From: Bacteroidia bacterium
Lineage (GTDB): Bacteria; Bacteroidota; Bacteroidia; UKL13-3
Reading direction: 5' to 3'
NCBI GenBank assembly: GCA_021740845.1
Contig: JAIOYZ010000033.1
Location: forward strand, 1-35,977
DNA length: 35,977 bases
Under the pieces are notes generated by a model. That model made no database searches and was not told the DNA's origin. It saw nothing but the letters and a program-made list of their open reading frames with translations. The position numbers and the translations under genes are program-made. Positions 8,491-16,675 of this stretch are shown one piece after another; the first letter of the stretch is position 1; each line of letters starts with the position of its first letter.

Positions 8491-9327
8491 ATGAACTATA
8501 GGCTTTTAGCGCATCGCCAATTAAAGGGTTTAAGGGATTTGGTGCATGATATGTATGAAATTACCACGGACGCGAAGGGGCTTGAGTATAGCACTGCGCC
8601 TAATGGCATTATTGGTATTTCTGTTGTGGTGAAGGGGCAATCGAGCATTTTAATAAATGGGCAATGGCAAAAAATTCCGTTTGTTTCTATTTATGGATTG
8701 GCTAAGAGACCTGATATTATTAGGATTAGTGAGCATTTTAGGGAGATTGCGATTGGGTTTAAGCCTTATTTTTTGCAACTGCTTTTAAAGGATAGCATGG
8801 CAAATATTATAAGCTCTGGCAATGTGGATGCGAGTGATGTGTTTACTAAATTGGCTGTTGAAATTTTATCTGAGCAACTTGCATTGGCAAACAATGATTT
8901 TGAAATTATGTGTGCGGTTGAAGCTTTTATCATTCAGCAATTAAATGAGGCGAAAGTTGATAATCGCTTATTGGCAGCTATGAATTTGGTGTATAACGAG
9001 GGCCATACCAGGGTGGATGAGATTGCGAATAAAATTAACCTTTCGGGTACGAGTGTGAGGAATTTGTTTCATGAAGGAATTGGTCGCTCACCAAAGGACG
9101 TGATTACGATACTGCGCATTAACAAAATATTGAAAGTGAAACCAGAAGAGTTTTCTAGTTTAACGGAGTTGAGTTACCATTGTGGCTTTTTCGACCAAGC
9201 GCACTTTATTCATGAGTTTAAGATGACGATGGGAATGAGTCCGAGGCAATATTTTAATCATCCGAAATTAGCTTTCGATTTTTACAATTTTGGCAGATGG
9301 GAAGGGAATATTTTTGATGAAAATTAG
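8491..9327 (+). CDS. AraC family transcriptional regulator
   Basis: The 278-aa protein has an N-terminal DUF6597-like sensor region (GIIGISVVVKGQSSILINGQ ... FREIAIGFKPYFL) and a C-terminal AraC DNA-binding domain with two helix-turn-helix units, near residues 174-206 (RVDEIANKINLSGTSVRNLF) and 224-258 (LTELSYHCGFFDQAHFIHEF followed by GMSPRQYF). The GF-x-DQAHFxxxFK signature is typical. The serine hydrolase gene begins 5 bp after its stop, so the two are probably co-transcribed, and the hydrolase is the likely target. The ligand is unknown. Confidence 0.85.
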   Translation: MNYRLLAHRQLKGLRDLVHDMYEITTDAKGLEYSTAPNGIIGISVVVKGQSSILINGQWQKIPFVSIYGLAKRPDIIRISEHFREIAIGFKPYFLQLLLKDSMANIISSGNVDASDVFTKLAVEILSEQLALANNDFEIMCAVEAFIIQQLNEAKVDNRLLAAMNLVYNEGHTRVDEIANKINLSGTSVRNLFHEGIGRSPKDVITILRINKILKVKPEEFSSLTELSYHCGFFDQAHFIHEFKMTMGMSPRQYFNHPKLAFDFYNFGRWEGNIFDEN

Positions 9328-9332
9328 TAAAC

Positions 9333-10802
9333 ATGATAAAAATTTTCGCAGCAATTTCGCTATTATCTTTGTCCACCCTAGGATATTGTCAGACATACAA
9401 CTATAAGCAGCATATACAATCTGTTACAACTGTTGTTGATGGGATGAATCAACAAGATTATCATTTGATGCAAAAGCCTTGGGTGTTTTTGGGCAAGGTG
9501 ATTATATCGAATAATATGTTGCGCAAGGACTTTCAACCCTTTTCTACCAAATATGGTATTGCCGACATTGATACGGTAGTTTTTAGTTCTATATACAATG
9601 GTACGGCGCAATTAAAGTTTAAACAGTTTCCTGAAAAAAGTACTTATCTTACCTTTAACTTTAGTGAGAAAGGAAAGATAGAAGGATTAGGTTTTGGCTA
9701 TCCAATTTTCATTTATAAAAATAAAGGCATTTCAAGTGAACGGCATTTAACACTTGAAGAAAAAAGAAATAGAATAGATTCGATTTTTTTGAAATATGCC
9801 CATGCGAAGGCGCCCAAAGATTTTAGTGGATGTTTGATGGTGACGAAGGGGGATGAAATAGTGTATCAGGTGAATAAGGGCTATTCTGATTTTGAAAACA
9901 ATATACCCAATAATGATTCTTCAATCTTTTTGCTGGCATCGTGCACCAAACAATTTACGGCACTTGCCATACTGCAATTAAAGGAGAGAGGGAAGCTGAA
10001 ATTGGAGGATAAGGTGCAATCCTATTTGCCGGAATTTCCATATGATAAAATTACGATAGAACATTTACTTACACATACCTCTGGACTACCAGATTATTTT
10101 GAACTATTGAACAAGCATTGGGATAAAACGAAATTCGCCACCAATGGCGATGTGCTAGGTATCATAAACCAGCACAAACCAAAATTGCTATTTGAGGTAA
10201 ATGAGCATTTTGAATACAGCAATACAGGTTATGTTATGCTCTCTTTGTTGATTGAGAAAATCTCTGGAGAGTCATTTGGAGCCTATTTAAAGCAAAACAT
10301 TTTTGAACCAATAAAGATGCAGAATACTTATGTTTATCATAGGCGATATGAAGGAGATACTTTGAAAAATTATGCCAAGGGATATTTGTATTCCAGCGAA
10401 CAAAAGAAGTACCAGCTACCCGAAAGTTTTAAAACTTACCAATACACAAATTATATGGATAGAATAACGGGGGATGATGGGGTAAGTTCGACAATATATG
10501 ATTTAAAGATATGGAACGAGGCATTGAAAAAGCATGTTTTGATAAATAAGGCATCTACAGCGCTTGCCTATACCAGCCATAAGTTAAATGATGGATCTGA
10601 AACTGGCTATGGTTATGGTTTTATGTTGAAAAAGGGAGAAGGGATTGAGGATATTATTTATCATACAGGAGGATGGCCGGGGTATTCTACCATGATTTTA
10701 CGATTTGCGGAACGAGATGAGAGTATTGTTATTTTATCAAATAATGCTTTTGAGCGTTTCGACTTTTTGGTAGATGAAATATGTAAAGTGCTTTTGAAAT
10801 AA
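9333..10802 (+). CDS. Secreted beta-lactamase-family serine hydrolase
   Basis: The 489-aa product has a Sec signal peptide (MIKIFAAISLLSLSTLGYCQ). About 120 residues of unassigned N-terminal sequence precede a class C beta-lactamase/DD-peptidase-like domain with nucleophile motif SCTK (S203, K206), YSN (Y295), and HTGG (H444) as the third element. LLTHTSGLPDYF is the usual family segment after the nucleophile helix. It probably acts in the periplasm on an ester, amide or peptidoglycan-like substrate; sequence does not separate esterase from peptidase. It lacks a DUF3471 tail, unlike the remnant at 1275-1535. It follows the AraC gene by 5 bp. Confidence 0.85.
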   Translation: MIKIFAAISLLSLSTLGYCQTYNYKQHIQSVTTVVDGMNQQDYHLMQKPWVFLGKVIISNNMLRKDFQPFSTKYGIADIDTVVFSSIYNGTAQLKFKQFPEKSTYLTFNFSEKGKIEGLGFGYPIFIYKNKGISSERHLTLEEKRNRIDSIFLKYAHAKAPKDFSGCLMVTKGDEIVYQVNKGYSDFENNIPNNDSSIFLLASCTKQFTALAILQLKERGKLKLEDKVQSYLPEFPYDKITIEHLLTHTSGLPDYFELLNKHWDKTKFATNGDVLGIINQHKPKLLFEVNEHFEYSNTGYVMLSLLIEKISGESFGAYLKQNIFEPIKMQNTYVYHRRYEGDTLKNYAKGYLYSSEQKKYQLPESFKTYQYTNYMDRITGDDGVSSTIYDLKIWNEALKKHVLINKASTALAYTSHKLNDGSETGYGYGFMLKKGEGIEDIIYHTGGWPGYSTMILRFAERDESIVILSNNAFERFDFLVDEICKVLLK

Positions 10803-10830
10803 AGCAGTATTTGAAAGGATAAAGCTTGGA

Positions 10831-10947
10831 ATGGCAGAGGCACAATTGCATAAGGTGACCATGAAATTGATTGATAGTAATTTTGCTAGGGAAAGGGCAA
10901 AAAAAAACCTAAAAGGTTTGGTTATAGGTGTTTTGAAAAATAGGTAA
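10831..10947 (+). CDS. Short ORF, possible remnant
   Basis: A 38-codon frame starts MAEAQLHKVTMKLIDSNFAR and ends with a Lys-rich tail. Its LHKVTMKL matches the extreme C-terminus of the 13542-14162 product (ELHKVTIKLK), also at DNA level (TTGCATAAGGTGAC). It may be the surviving end of a second gene of that kind followed by unrelated codons. Coding status is doubtful. Confidence 0.25.
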   Translation: MAEAQLHKVTMKLIDSNFARERAKKNLKGLVIGVLKNR

Positions 10948-10989
10948 AAGGCGTCATTCTGGGCCAAATTTATGAGCTGTTAAATTGGC

Positions 10990-11006
10990 TTTGGTTCGGA
11001 CCGAAA
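10990..11006 (+). repeat. Palindrome-family site (single copy)
   Basis: TTTGGTTCGGACCGAAA carries the core at 10993-11002. The centre CGG replaces CAA, which makes this copy a more exact palindrome (GGTCCGAACC on the other strand). It lies between convergent genes. Confidence 0.55.
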
Positions 11007-11043
11007 TAAGAGGCATTTTATGAAGAGGCGCATATACTATGCG

Positions 11044-11914
11044 CTAGTTTTTAATTAGCTTATAGATTTGGTTATTGCTTTGGGATAGATTCTGAAGGAA
11101 GTAAATTGAGTTGGCTAAATTACTTAAATCAAATTTTTCTGAATTTTCGCCTGGATTTGAAAGGAGGGACTTTGATTGAATTTCATTACCGGCTAAATTG
11201 AATAGTTTAAGGGTAACTGCTTCTGTTTTGGTGTGCGTCCAGCTAATGGTAGTATTGCTTCTGCTTGGATTTGGGTAAATTTTTACGTTTTCTATGTTGG
11301 AAGTAAGGCTGTTCACGCCTGAAGCTATGGATGGCTTGGTTAAATCTAATACTGTACAACTAAAAGCACCTGATTTAAGCAGTATGCCTGAAGAGTCCAT
11401 GCCAAGAGAATCGCAGAAGGTGCTTGTGCACATGCTATCAATTATCTTTAAGCAAAGATGATGTGCCTTCACCAAAGTTCCATAAGTAAGATAAGGTAGC
11501 ATTTGAGCCATTGGTACTTTTAGAATTATTGCTAAAAGTTAACGTTAAACCACTTACCATTGTAGTAAATGATGCTTCCCATTGGTTTTGTGGAGTGTGT
11601 ACACTAACAATATCGTTTAAGGTTTTAATCCATCCAAAAGAATCGTTGATGGTTAGTTGTATTGCTTTCCATCCGCCACTGGTATATGTTTTAACAGGAT
11701 TTTTTTGCGTTGAAAAGGTTCCATCGCCAAAACTCCAGTAATACGACATCCTAGCAGGAAACCCGCTTGTAGTAGTTGAGTTGTTGACAAAAGTAACGGT
11801 AAGTCCGTTAATGGATGATGCTTGAAAGGATATTGTACATGCTGCATTTGCATGAGAAACAAATAATGTAGTTATGCATGAAAGCAATAACAAAGATTTA
11901 AGTAGATTTTTCAC
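11044..11914 (-). pseudogene. Frameshifted secreted PKD-domain protein with T9SS sorting domain
   Basis: Two overlapping minus-strand frames form one gene. The first (11438-11914) has a signal peptide (MKNLLKSLLLLSCITTLFVS, HANA) and two PKD-like repeats with WSFGDGTFS and LWNFGEGTSS, then runs into a stop. The second (11044-11511) resumes with LCLKIIDSMCTSTFCDS, the normal end of the second PKD repeat, and finishes with a type A T9SS sorting domain (VKIYPNPSRSNTTISW ... ANSIYFLQ ... IYKLIKN). The NPxHTYxxxGxY part expected between GEGTSS and LCLK is missing, so a deletion of roughly 13-15 codons that is not a multiple of three broke the gene. The intact parent would be exported and secreted or surface-attached. 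Confidence 0.75.
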
Positions 11915-12139
11915 ATATAGTTTATTTTTAACGAATATATCTTCTTTTGAGGAGAAGCGGTAACTAGCGCAAATTTAAGGGGATACAATTGCGGAAAACT
12001 TTTTGGGTGGATTTAATTTAATTGGAAGGGAAAATTTGGAATTGTGTGCATTGAGGGTCAAAGGCGCTTTGGTTCAGACCGGAATTGGAGGTGTGGAAGT
12101 AGGAAAGGCAAATATTTGATGAATAGGTTTTTATGTTTG
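11915..12139. repeat. Intergenic region with palindrome-family site
   Basis: It holds the core GGTTCAGACC at 12071-12080, preceded by GGCGCTTT as at 7037 and 15222, and shortly followed by AAATATTTGATGAATAGG. No gene was seen. Confidence 0.5.
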
Positions 12140-12194
12140 TTATTGACGAAAAGTGATAAAAATTGATTTTTCGTCAATAAGGTTTGTATATTTG
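12140..12194 (+). promoter_or_regulatory. Inverted-repeat operator plus -7 box of ATPase gene 2
   Basis: A perfect 13-bp inverted repeat TTATTGACGAAAA (12140-12152) / TTTTCGTCAATAA (12168-12180) surrounds the core GTGATAAAAATTGAT. A TATATTTG -7 box follows at 12187-12194, 6 bp after the right arm. The layout and core match those upstream of the paralogue at 5191, but the outer arms are unrelated. Confidence 0.7.
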
Positions 12195-12229
12195 TTAAGT
12201 GATGAATTGAAAGCATAATAAGAAAATAA

Positions 12230-13438
12230 ATGATAAGTCGCGAAACGTACCTAGAAAAGCTTCGACAACTCAAAGATCAAAATCTCATAAAAGTTGTAAC
12301 AGGCATTAGACGAAGTGGTAAATCCACGTTATTGGAAGCTTTCAAAAACGAGCTTATTGAAAGCGGCATTTCAAATAAAAATATTGTTTTCCTGAATTTT
12401 GAAGAACGTGAAAACTTGCATCTTACAGATTGGTCGACACTTTACGATGAAATCATAAAAAAACTTGGGAGCGACAAAAGGCAATATGTGTTTTTGGACG
12501 AAGTGCAGAATGTGAATGATTTTGAAAAGCTTGTTAACGGGTTGTTTGCCAAGAAAAATGTTGATTTGTATGTAACAGGATCAAACGCTTATTTGCTTTC
12601 AAGTGAATTGGCAACTTTGCTAACAGGGCGATATATTGCTATAAATGTGCAACCCTATTCGTTTACCGAATACGCATTGGCAAATAGAGATGAAAAAAGC
12701 ACCGATAAATTGTTTCGTCAATACCTTAACTCAAGCTCATTTCCTGAAGCTGTAACTTTAGCGAAAAGCAATGAAACACTGGCCAACGATTATTTACAAT
12801 CGATTTATGATACAGTTGTAATTAAGGATATTGCGCAACGTTATAAGCTTCGTAATCTACACAATTTGCATCGTGTAATTAGCTTTGTTTTTGATAGCGT
12901 TGGTTCTTACATTTCGCCCACAAACATAGCCTCTGCGCTCAACCAAAAATCAAAGAAAACTATATCACACAATACAATAATTAAGTATTTGGATTTTCTG
13001 AAAAACTCCTACATTATTTATCCTGCACCAAGATATGAAATTAAAGGCAAAGAATTGCTTACCACTAACCAAAAATATTATTTGGTGGATTTGGGTTTGA
13101 AAAATATTGCCACTTCCAATAAATATGATGCTGACTTAGGACATAAGCTGGAAAATGTAGTTTATTTTGAACTATTGAGACGTGGCGGGAAGATTTATGC
13201 AGGTAGAAACAACGATAAAGAAATTGATTTCGTTGTACAAAAACCAAATAACGAAAGAGCCTACTATCAAGTTGCTTTTACTGTTAATGATGAAAAAACT
13301 TTTGAGCGCGAAATTTCTGCATTTAGGAATTTGCCTGATAATTACCCTAGGTATCTGCTTACTCTTGACTATGACAATACGAACATTGAAGGTATACAAA
13401 AAATAAATGTAATAGACTGGCTTACAAAGGCTGAATGA
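12230..13438 (+). CDS. AAA_14/DUF4143 ATPase (COG1373), paralogue 2
   Basis: The 402-aa product is collinear with the protein at 5191-6405: Walker A GIRRSGKST at 25-33, Walker B FLDEVQN with D90/E91, then the almost identical DLYVTGSNAYLLSSELATLL segment and a C-terminal DUF4143 nuclease-like core with NDKEIDFVV (E331, D333). Divergence is greatest in the Walker A-B interval and in the DUF4143 part, which may set partner or target specificity (inference). Function of the family is unknown. It is monocistronic, behind its own inverted-repeat promoter. Confidence 0.85.
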   Translation: MISRETYLEKLRQLKDQNLIKVVTGIRRSGKSTLLEAFKNELIESGISNKNIVFLNFEERENLHLTDWSTLYDEIIKKLGSDKRQYVFLDEVQNVNDFEKLVNGLFAKKNVDLYVTGSNAYLLSSELATLLTGRYIAINVQPYSFTEYALANRDEKSTDKLFRQYLNSSSFPEAVTLAKSNETLANDYLQSIYDTVVIKDIAQRYKLRNLHNLHRVISFVFDSVGSYISPTNIASALNQKSKKTISHNTIIKYLDFLKNSYIIYPAPRYEIKGKELLTTNQKYYLVDLGLKNIATSNKYDADLGHKLENVVYFELLRRGGKIYAGRNNDKEIDFVVQKPNNERAYYQVAFTVNDEKTFEREISAFRNLPDNYPRYLLTLDYDNTNIEGIQKINVIDWLTKAE

Positions 13439-13527
13439 TTTTAATAGTGAAGGAAATATTTGGAGCTTAAGTTTTGATGCGATAGATGGATGGTGCAAAT
13501 CAACCCACAGGTATAGAAACAATCTAT

Positions 13528-13535
13528 TATATTTG
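13528..13535 (+). promoter_or_regulatory. -7 promoter box TATATTTG
   Basis: It matches TAnnTTTG 6 bp upstream of the ATG at 13542, implying an almost leaderless transcript like the one at 5191. Confidence 0.5.
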
Positions 13536-13541
13536 AATTAT

Positions 13542-14162
13542 ATGAAATCATTGAAACTGGCATTTATTTTGGCTGTTGGCGTAGTGTTTACGCAGGCTTG
13601 GAAGGTAGAGATAAGTAGGTTGAGTGAGGATGAAACTACGAGTGAATTATTTGTATTTCAGAATGGGGTGGAGCGGGTTGTGAGTGGGGTAGAGGAGACG
13701 ATTGAGATAGAGCGGAAGGAGTTTTCTTTGCGGTTTTTTAATAGACGGTATGATGCGGCGAATGATAAATTTTATTCTGCACAAATTGCGGCTTTTACGG
13801 ATAAATTGGAACTTGAAAAGATAAGGGTTGGTATGGAAAAGAGCAGCTTGCCTTGCTTTGAGCCGGGTTCTGGCATGGCACCTAGCAAAAGTGGGAGGTA
13901 TGAATCTTTGATATTTAATAATAATGGTCATCATTATACTACCTATGAAAACGCGGAGAGCAAAAGGCTTAAGCTTTTGGATGGAACGGGAGATGTGTTG
14001 AAGCTTGAATTTGAGGTGAATTCTTTGTTTTATAATGGTAAGAAGGTTAAGATGAAAGCGGCCAAATTGAAGGAGTTTTATATTGCTTTTTTGATAGATG
14101 GAAATTTGAATGGGGTGATTGATGATGGGGAGTTGCATAAGGTGACAATTAAATTGAAGTGA
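13542..14162 (+). CDS. Exported protein of unknown function
   Basis: The product of about 206 aa begins MKSLKLAFILAVGVVFTQAW, a signal peptide or N-terminal anchor. The rest is a charged, soluble region with no domain I recognise. FLIDGNLNGVIDDGE near the C-terminus (about residues 185-199) is a D-x-N-x-N-G-x-I-D-D-G-E pattern resembling a calcium-binding dockerin or EF-hand-type loop. ATG 13542 is preferred to the in-frame TTG at 13533, which overlaps the -7 box. GGA/GAG-rich codons make its base use slightly richer in G than its neighbours. Confidence 0.6.
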   Translation: MKSLKLAFILAVGVVFTQAWKVEISRLSEDETTSELFVFQNGVERVVSGVEETIEIERKEFSLRFFNRRYDAANDKFYSAQIAAFTDKLELEKIRVGMEKSSLPCFEPGSGMAPSKSGRYESLIFNNNGHHYTTYENAESKRLKLLDGTGDVLKLEFEVNSLFYNGKKVKMKAAKLKEFYIAFLIDGNLNGVIDDGELHKVTIKLK

Positions 14163-14201
14163 TTGTAATTTTGAGTATAAATCTAATAGCTGTTAAATGG
14201 T

Positions 14202-14293
14202 TTTGGTTCAAACCGAAAAATTAGGAGGTATATATTTAAGGTGAAGGTTTGTTTTTCTGAAGATTTATTGCAAGATTTACTTAGTGAATTGCG
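14202..14293 (+). repeat. ~90-bp direct repeat, copy 1 (palindrome family)
   Basis: It starts with TTTGGTTCAAACCGAAAAA (core 14205-14214) and continues GGAGGTA, ATATTTAAGG, GGTTTGTTTTTCTG and AGATTTATTGCAAGATTTAC. The copy at 15219-15302 is nearly identical. The two flank the CPBP gene. The GTTTGTTTT-C-AGATTTATT segment also resembles part of the B repeats at 18.4, 19.4 and 21.0 kb. Confidence 0.75.
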
Positions 14294-14328
14294 ATGATGA
14301 ATTAGTATGAAAAACAAATATTTAATAC

Positions 14329-15186
14329 ATGATAAGAGCAACGTTTTTGTTTCAATGGGCAAAGGTTAAGGAGAATTTTTTGACCTTTCTGTTGGTGGTG
14401 ATAACTGCATTGGTATCGGTTTATATTGGGTATAAGCATGAGACCATAGGGCAGAGTTTTGCTTATCTTGGGGCAATGTGGTTGTTTTCGTTCTTTATTG
14501 ATTTCTATTCTCTTTCCAGGCCTGCGAAAGATGTTTTTGTGGTGAGGAATGCCAAACGTGAATCTATTTATTTTATCATTAGTTTTATATTGGGTTTTGT
14601 GTTTTTGTTGTTTCGCTTTTCGCCTGCTATAGATTGGCAGCATCTGAATCCATTTGTGCGGCTGGCGGTATTGCCTTTGATTTTATTTACATTCCCAATT
14701 GCTTTGGCCATAATATTGTTGTATTTAAAGTACAAGCCTGCAGATTTAGGTATTCGTTTAAATAATGGATTGATTTTGGTGATTCCCATTGCGCTAATTT
14801 CTGCTTTGGTAAATAGGTTTGTTTGTCCGCAAAGCCTAACCTATGATGCTATAATTGCAGAAACTGGAGGAATTGTTTCAGCTTTAGCAATGGGAATAAT
14901 TACTGCGGGTTTGAGTGAAGAGTTTTTTAAAATGGTTGGACAAACAAGGTTGGGGGCATATATTCAAAATTTTGGACTTGCATGGTTTATAACTGTAGTT
15001 ATTTGGGCATTTATGCATGCGCCAAAATGGTATTCTGAGGACTTGGATATGACGGAAGCAATTCTAGGTTCTATAAGAATTATTCCAATTGGCCTGATGT
15101 GGAGTTATATGACGCATAGAACAAAAAGTATTTTGCCTTCTGTTCTGGTGCATGGCACAAACTTCTGGGGATTGCAAAATTTTTGA
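14329..15186 (+). CDS. CPBP family intramembrane metalloprotease
   Basis: The 285-aa protein has about seven or eight hydrophobic segments and the three conserved CPBP (CAAX protease and bacteriocin-processing, ABI) elements: E197-E198 in GLSEEFFKMVG (family EExxxR, here Lys replaces Arg), H230 in WAFMHAPKW, and H275/N278 in LVHGTNFW. These residues bind the metal and form the active site in Rce1-like proteases. The usual roles are peptide maturation or self-immunity to bacteriocins; no bacteriocin gene is visible nearby, so the substrate is unknown. It sits between two ~90-bp direct repeats, which suggests that gene and repeats moved or were duplicated as a unit. Confidence 0.8.
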   Translation: MIRATFLFQWAKVKENFLTFLLVVITALVSVYIGYKHETIGQSFAYLGAMWLFSFFIDFYSLSRPAKDVFVVRNAKRESIYFIISFILGFVFLLFRFSPAIDWQHLNPFVRLAVLPLILFTFPIALAIILLYLKYKPADLGIRLNNGLILVIPIALISALVNRFVCPQSLTYDAIIAETGGIVSALAMGIITAGLSEEFFKMVGQTRLGAYIQNFGLAWFITVVIWAFMHAPKWYSEDLDMTEAILGSIRIIPIGLMWSYMTHRTKSILPSVLVHGTNFWGLQNF

Positions 15187-15218
15187 GGGATGTTTTAGAT
15201 GAGGTTTGTCAACCGCGC

Positions 15219-15302
15219 TTTGGTTCAGACCGAAAAAGTGGAGGTAAATATTTAAGGCGATGGTTTGTTTTTCTGCAGATTTATTGCAAGATTTACATAA
15301 AT
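15219..15302 (+). repeat. ~90-bp direct repeat, copy 2 (palindrome family)
   Basis: The core GGTTCAGACC lies at 15222-15231, followed by GAAAAAGTGGAGGTAAATAT, TTAAGGCGATGGTTTG and TTTTTCTGCAGATTTATTGC, matching 14202-14293. It is preceded by CCGCGCTTT, as at other GGTTCAGACC copies. Confidence 0.75.
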
Positions 15303-15385
15303 GAAATTAGGTCGATAAGTCTATTAATGTTGTTGAATAGGTTATAAAAGATCATCTTTTAGAATAGTTACTAATTAGATGAAAA

Positions 15386-15859
15386 ATGATTGATACATAT
15401 ATGCAAAAATTACAATATAAAGTGAGCATAAATGCTCCAGCGACTGAGGTGTATGATAGGATGTTGGGCATTAGCAATAAGGCCACTTATGAGCAATGGA
15501 CATTTATATTTAACCCAACTTCTACCTATGAAGGAAGTTGGGAAAAAGGAAGTAAAATTCTGTTTATTGGTGTGGATGAGAAAGGAGAAAAAGGCGGTAT
15601 GGTTTCTAGGATAGCAGAGAACATGGAGAACAGATTTGTTTCCATACAACATTACGGACTATTAAAAGAGGATATAGAAATTACCGAGGGAGAAGAGGTA
15701 GAAAAATGGGCAAATGGGTTTGAGAATTATACTTTTGATATGGAGAACGAGGTAACTACTGTTACGGTTGACCTTGACACGACGGAGGATTTCGTAGATT
15801 ATATGAACCAACATTACCCACAAGCATTGGATAAGTTGAAGGAAATTTGCGAAGCTTAG
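15386..15859 (+). CDS. SRPBCC (START/AHSA1-like) domain protein
   Basis: The protein of up to 157 aa starts with a typical Bet v1-like strand and helix (QYKVSINAPATEVYDRMLG), then has the WTFIFNPTSTYEGSWEKGSK turn region and a C-terminal helix (VDYMNQHYPQALDKLKEICE). SRPBCC proteins enclose hydrophobic ligands in a helix-grip fold; the ligand here is unknown. ATG at 15401 (MQKLQYK) is a possible alternative start 15 bases downstream and fits relatives better. It is a single gene; another SRPBCC gene of the same broad superfamily lies at 28607. Confidence 0.8.
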   Translation: MIDTYMQKLQYKVSINAPATEVYDRMLGISNKATYEQWTFIFNPTSTYEGSWEKGSKILFIGVDEKGEKGGMVSRIAENMENRFVSIQHYGLLKEDIEITEGEEVEKWANGFENYTFDMENEVTTVTVDLDTTEDFVDYMNQHYPQALDKLKEICEA

Positions 15860-16255
15860 AAATATAGACTCTTAGTGATTTTGCTATAAAGGGACACTCT
15901 AAACCTAAGGAATAATAAAAAAGCAAACTGATGGAAACAAGAGTACAGTTTAATATTTGTTGGGAATTAGAGCCATACCAGAAATAGACAAAGACCTACA
16001 GATTTTAAAAGATTTGAAATTTACCATAAGTACGAAACTGTATCGATGAAACATTTGTATTTAGTACTTTGCAATTAAATCTTTTGGAAATAACAAATTC
16101 AAAAGCGAGTAGAATAGGCACTAAGCATGGCTAAGAATAAATTTGGTTTGAACCCATTTAAAATAGGTTCAAACCAAATGGATGCGATTATAAATGGGTT
16201 AAGAAAAACCTATTTCGAGTATATCTTGGTTTAAGAATCTTTCCTTTCAACCCCA
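15860..16255. other. Convergent intergenic region with double hairpin
   Basis: It lies between convergent genes and has no credible gene. Positions 16141-16179 form a perfect 14-bp inverted repeat (ATTTGGTTTGAACC / GGTTCAAACCAAAT, 11-bp loop) made of two palindrome-family sites. A second stem follows, AAATGGGTT (16192-16200) / AACCTATTT (16207-16215). The pair could act as a terminator for both genes, although there is no long T run. Confidence 0.6.
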
Positions 16256-16675
16256 TTAGGCATTTTCGGGTGGGGTAGGAAATTTGGAAAGATCCATGTA
16301 AAATACTTCCCAAGTATGACCGTCTGGGTCTTCTAAAGTTCTTTGTTGCATAAAGCCATAATCTTTCATTTCACTAGGCTCTTTGCCACCAGATTTTAAA
16401 CCATTTTCCATAAAAGAATTTACCTCCTCCAAACTATCCATTGACAAGGAGTAAATTCCTGCAATTTGGGTATTTGCATTAGCAATGGGTTTGGTAATAA
16501 ATGAACCAAATTTTTCATGGTTCAATATCATTACAAAAATAGAATCACTCCAAACCATGCACTTGCCAGAATCGTCGGAAAATTGCGGGTTATTGGTAAA
16601 ACCTATGCCGGCGTAAAAGTCCATAGATTTTTGTAAATCACTTACTGGTAAATTGATAAAAATTTGCTTTGCCAT
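16256..16675 (-). CDS. VOC family (glyoxalase/bleomycin-resistance fold) protein
   Basis: The 139-aa protein opens with FINLPVSDLQKSMDFYAGIG and ends with DPDGHTWEVFYMDLSKFP, the paired beta-alpha-beta-beta-beta pattern and terminal glutamate strand of the vicinal-oxygen-chelate superfamily, close to the PhnB/lactoylglutathione-lyase-like group. Its substrate is not evident. It is transcribed toward the SRPBCC gene. It is not closely similar to the VOC protein at 30159. Confidence 0.82.
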   Translation of the reverse strand: MAKQIFINLPVSDLQKSMDFYAGIGFTNNPQFSDDSGKCMVWSDSIFVMILNHEKFGSFITKPIANANTQIAGIYSLSMDSLEEVNSFMENGLKSGGKEPSEMKDYGFMQQRTLEDPDGHTWEVFYMDLSKFPTPPENA

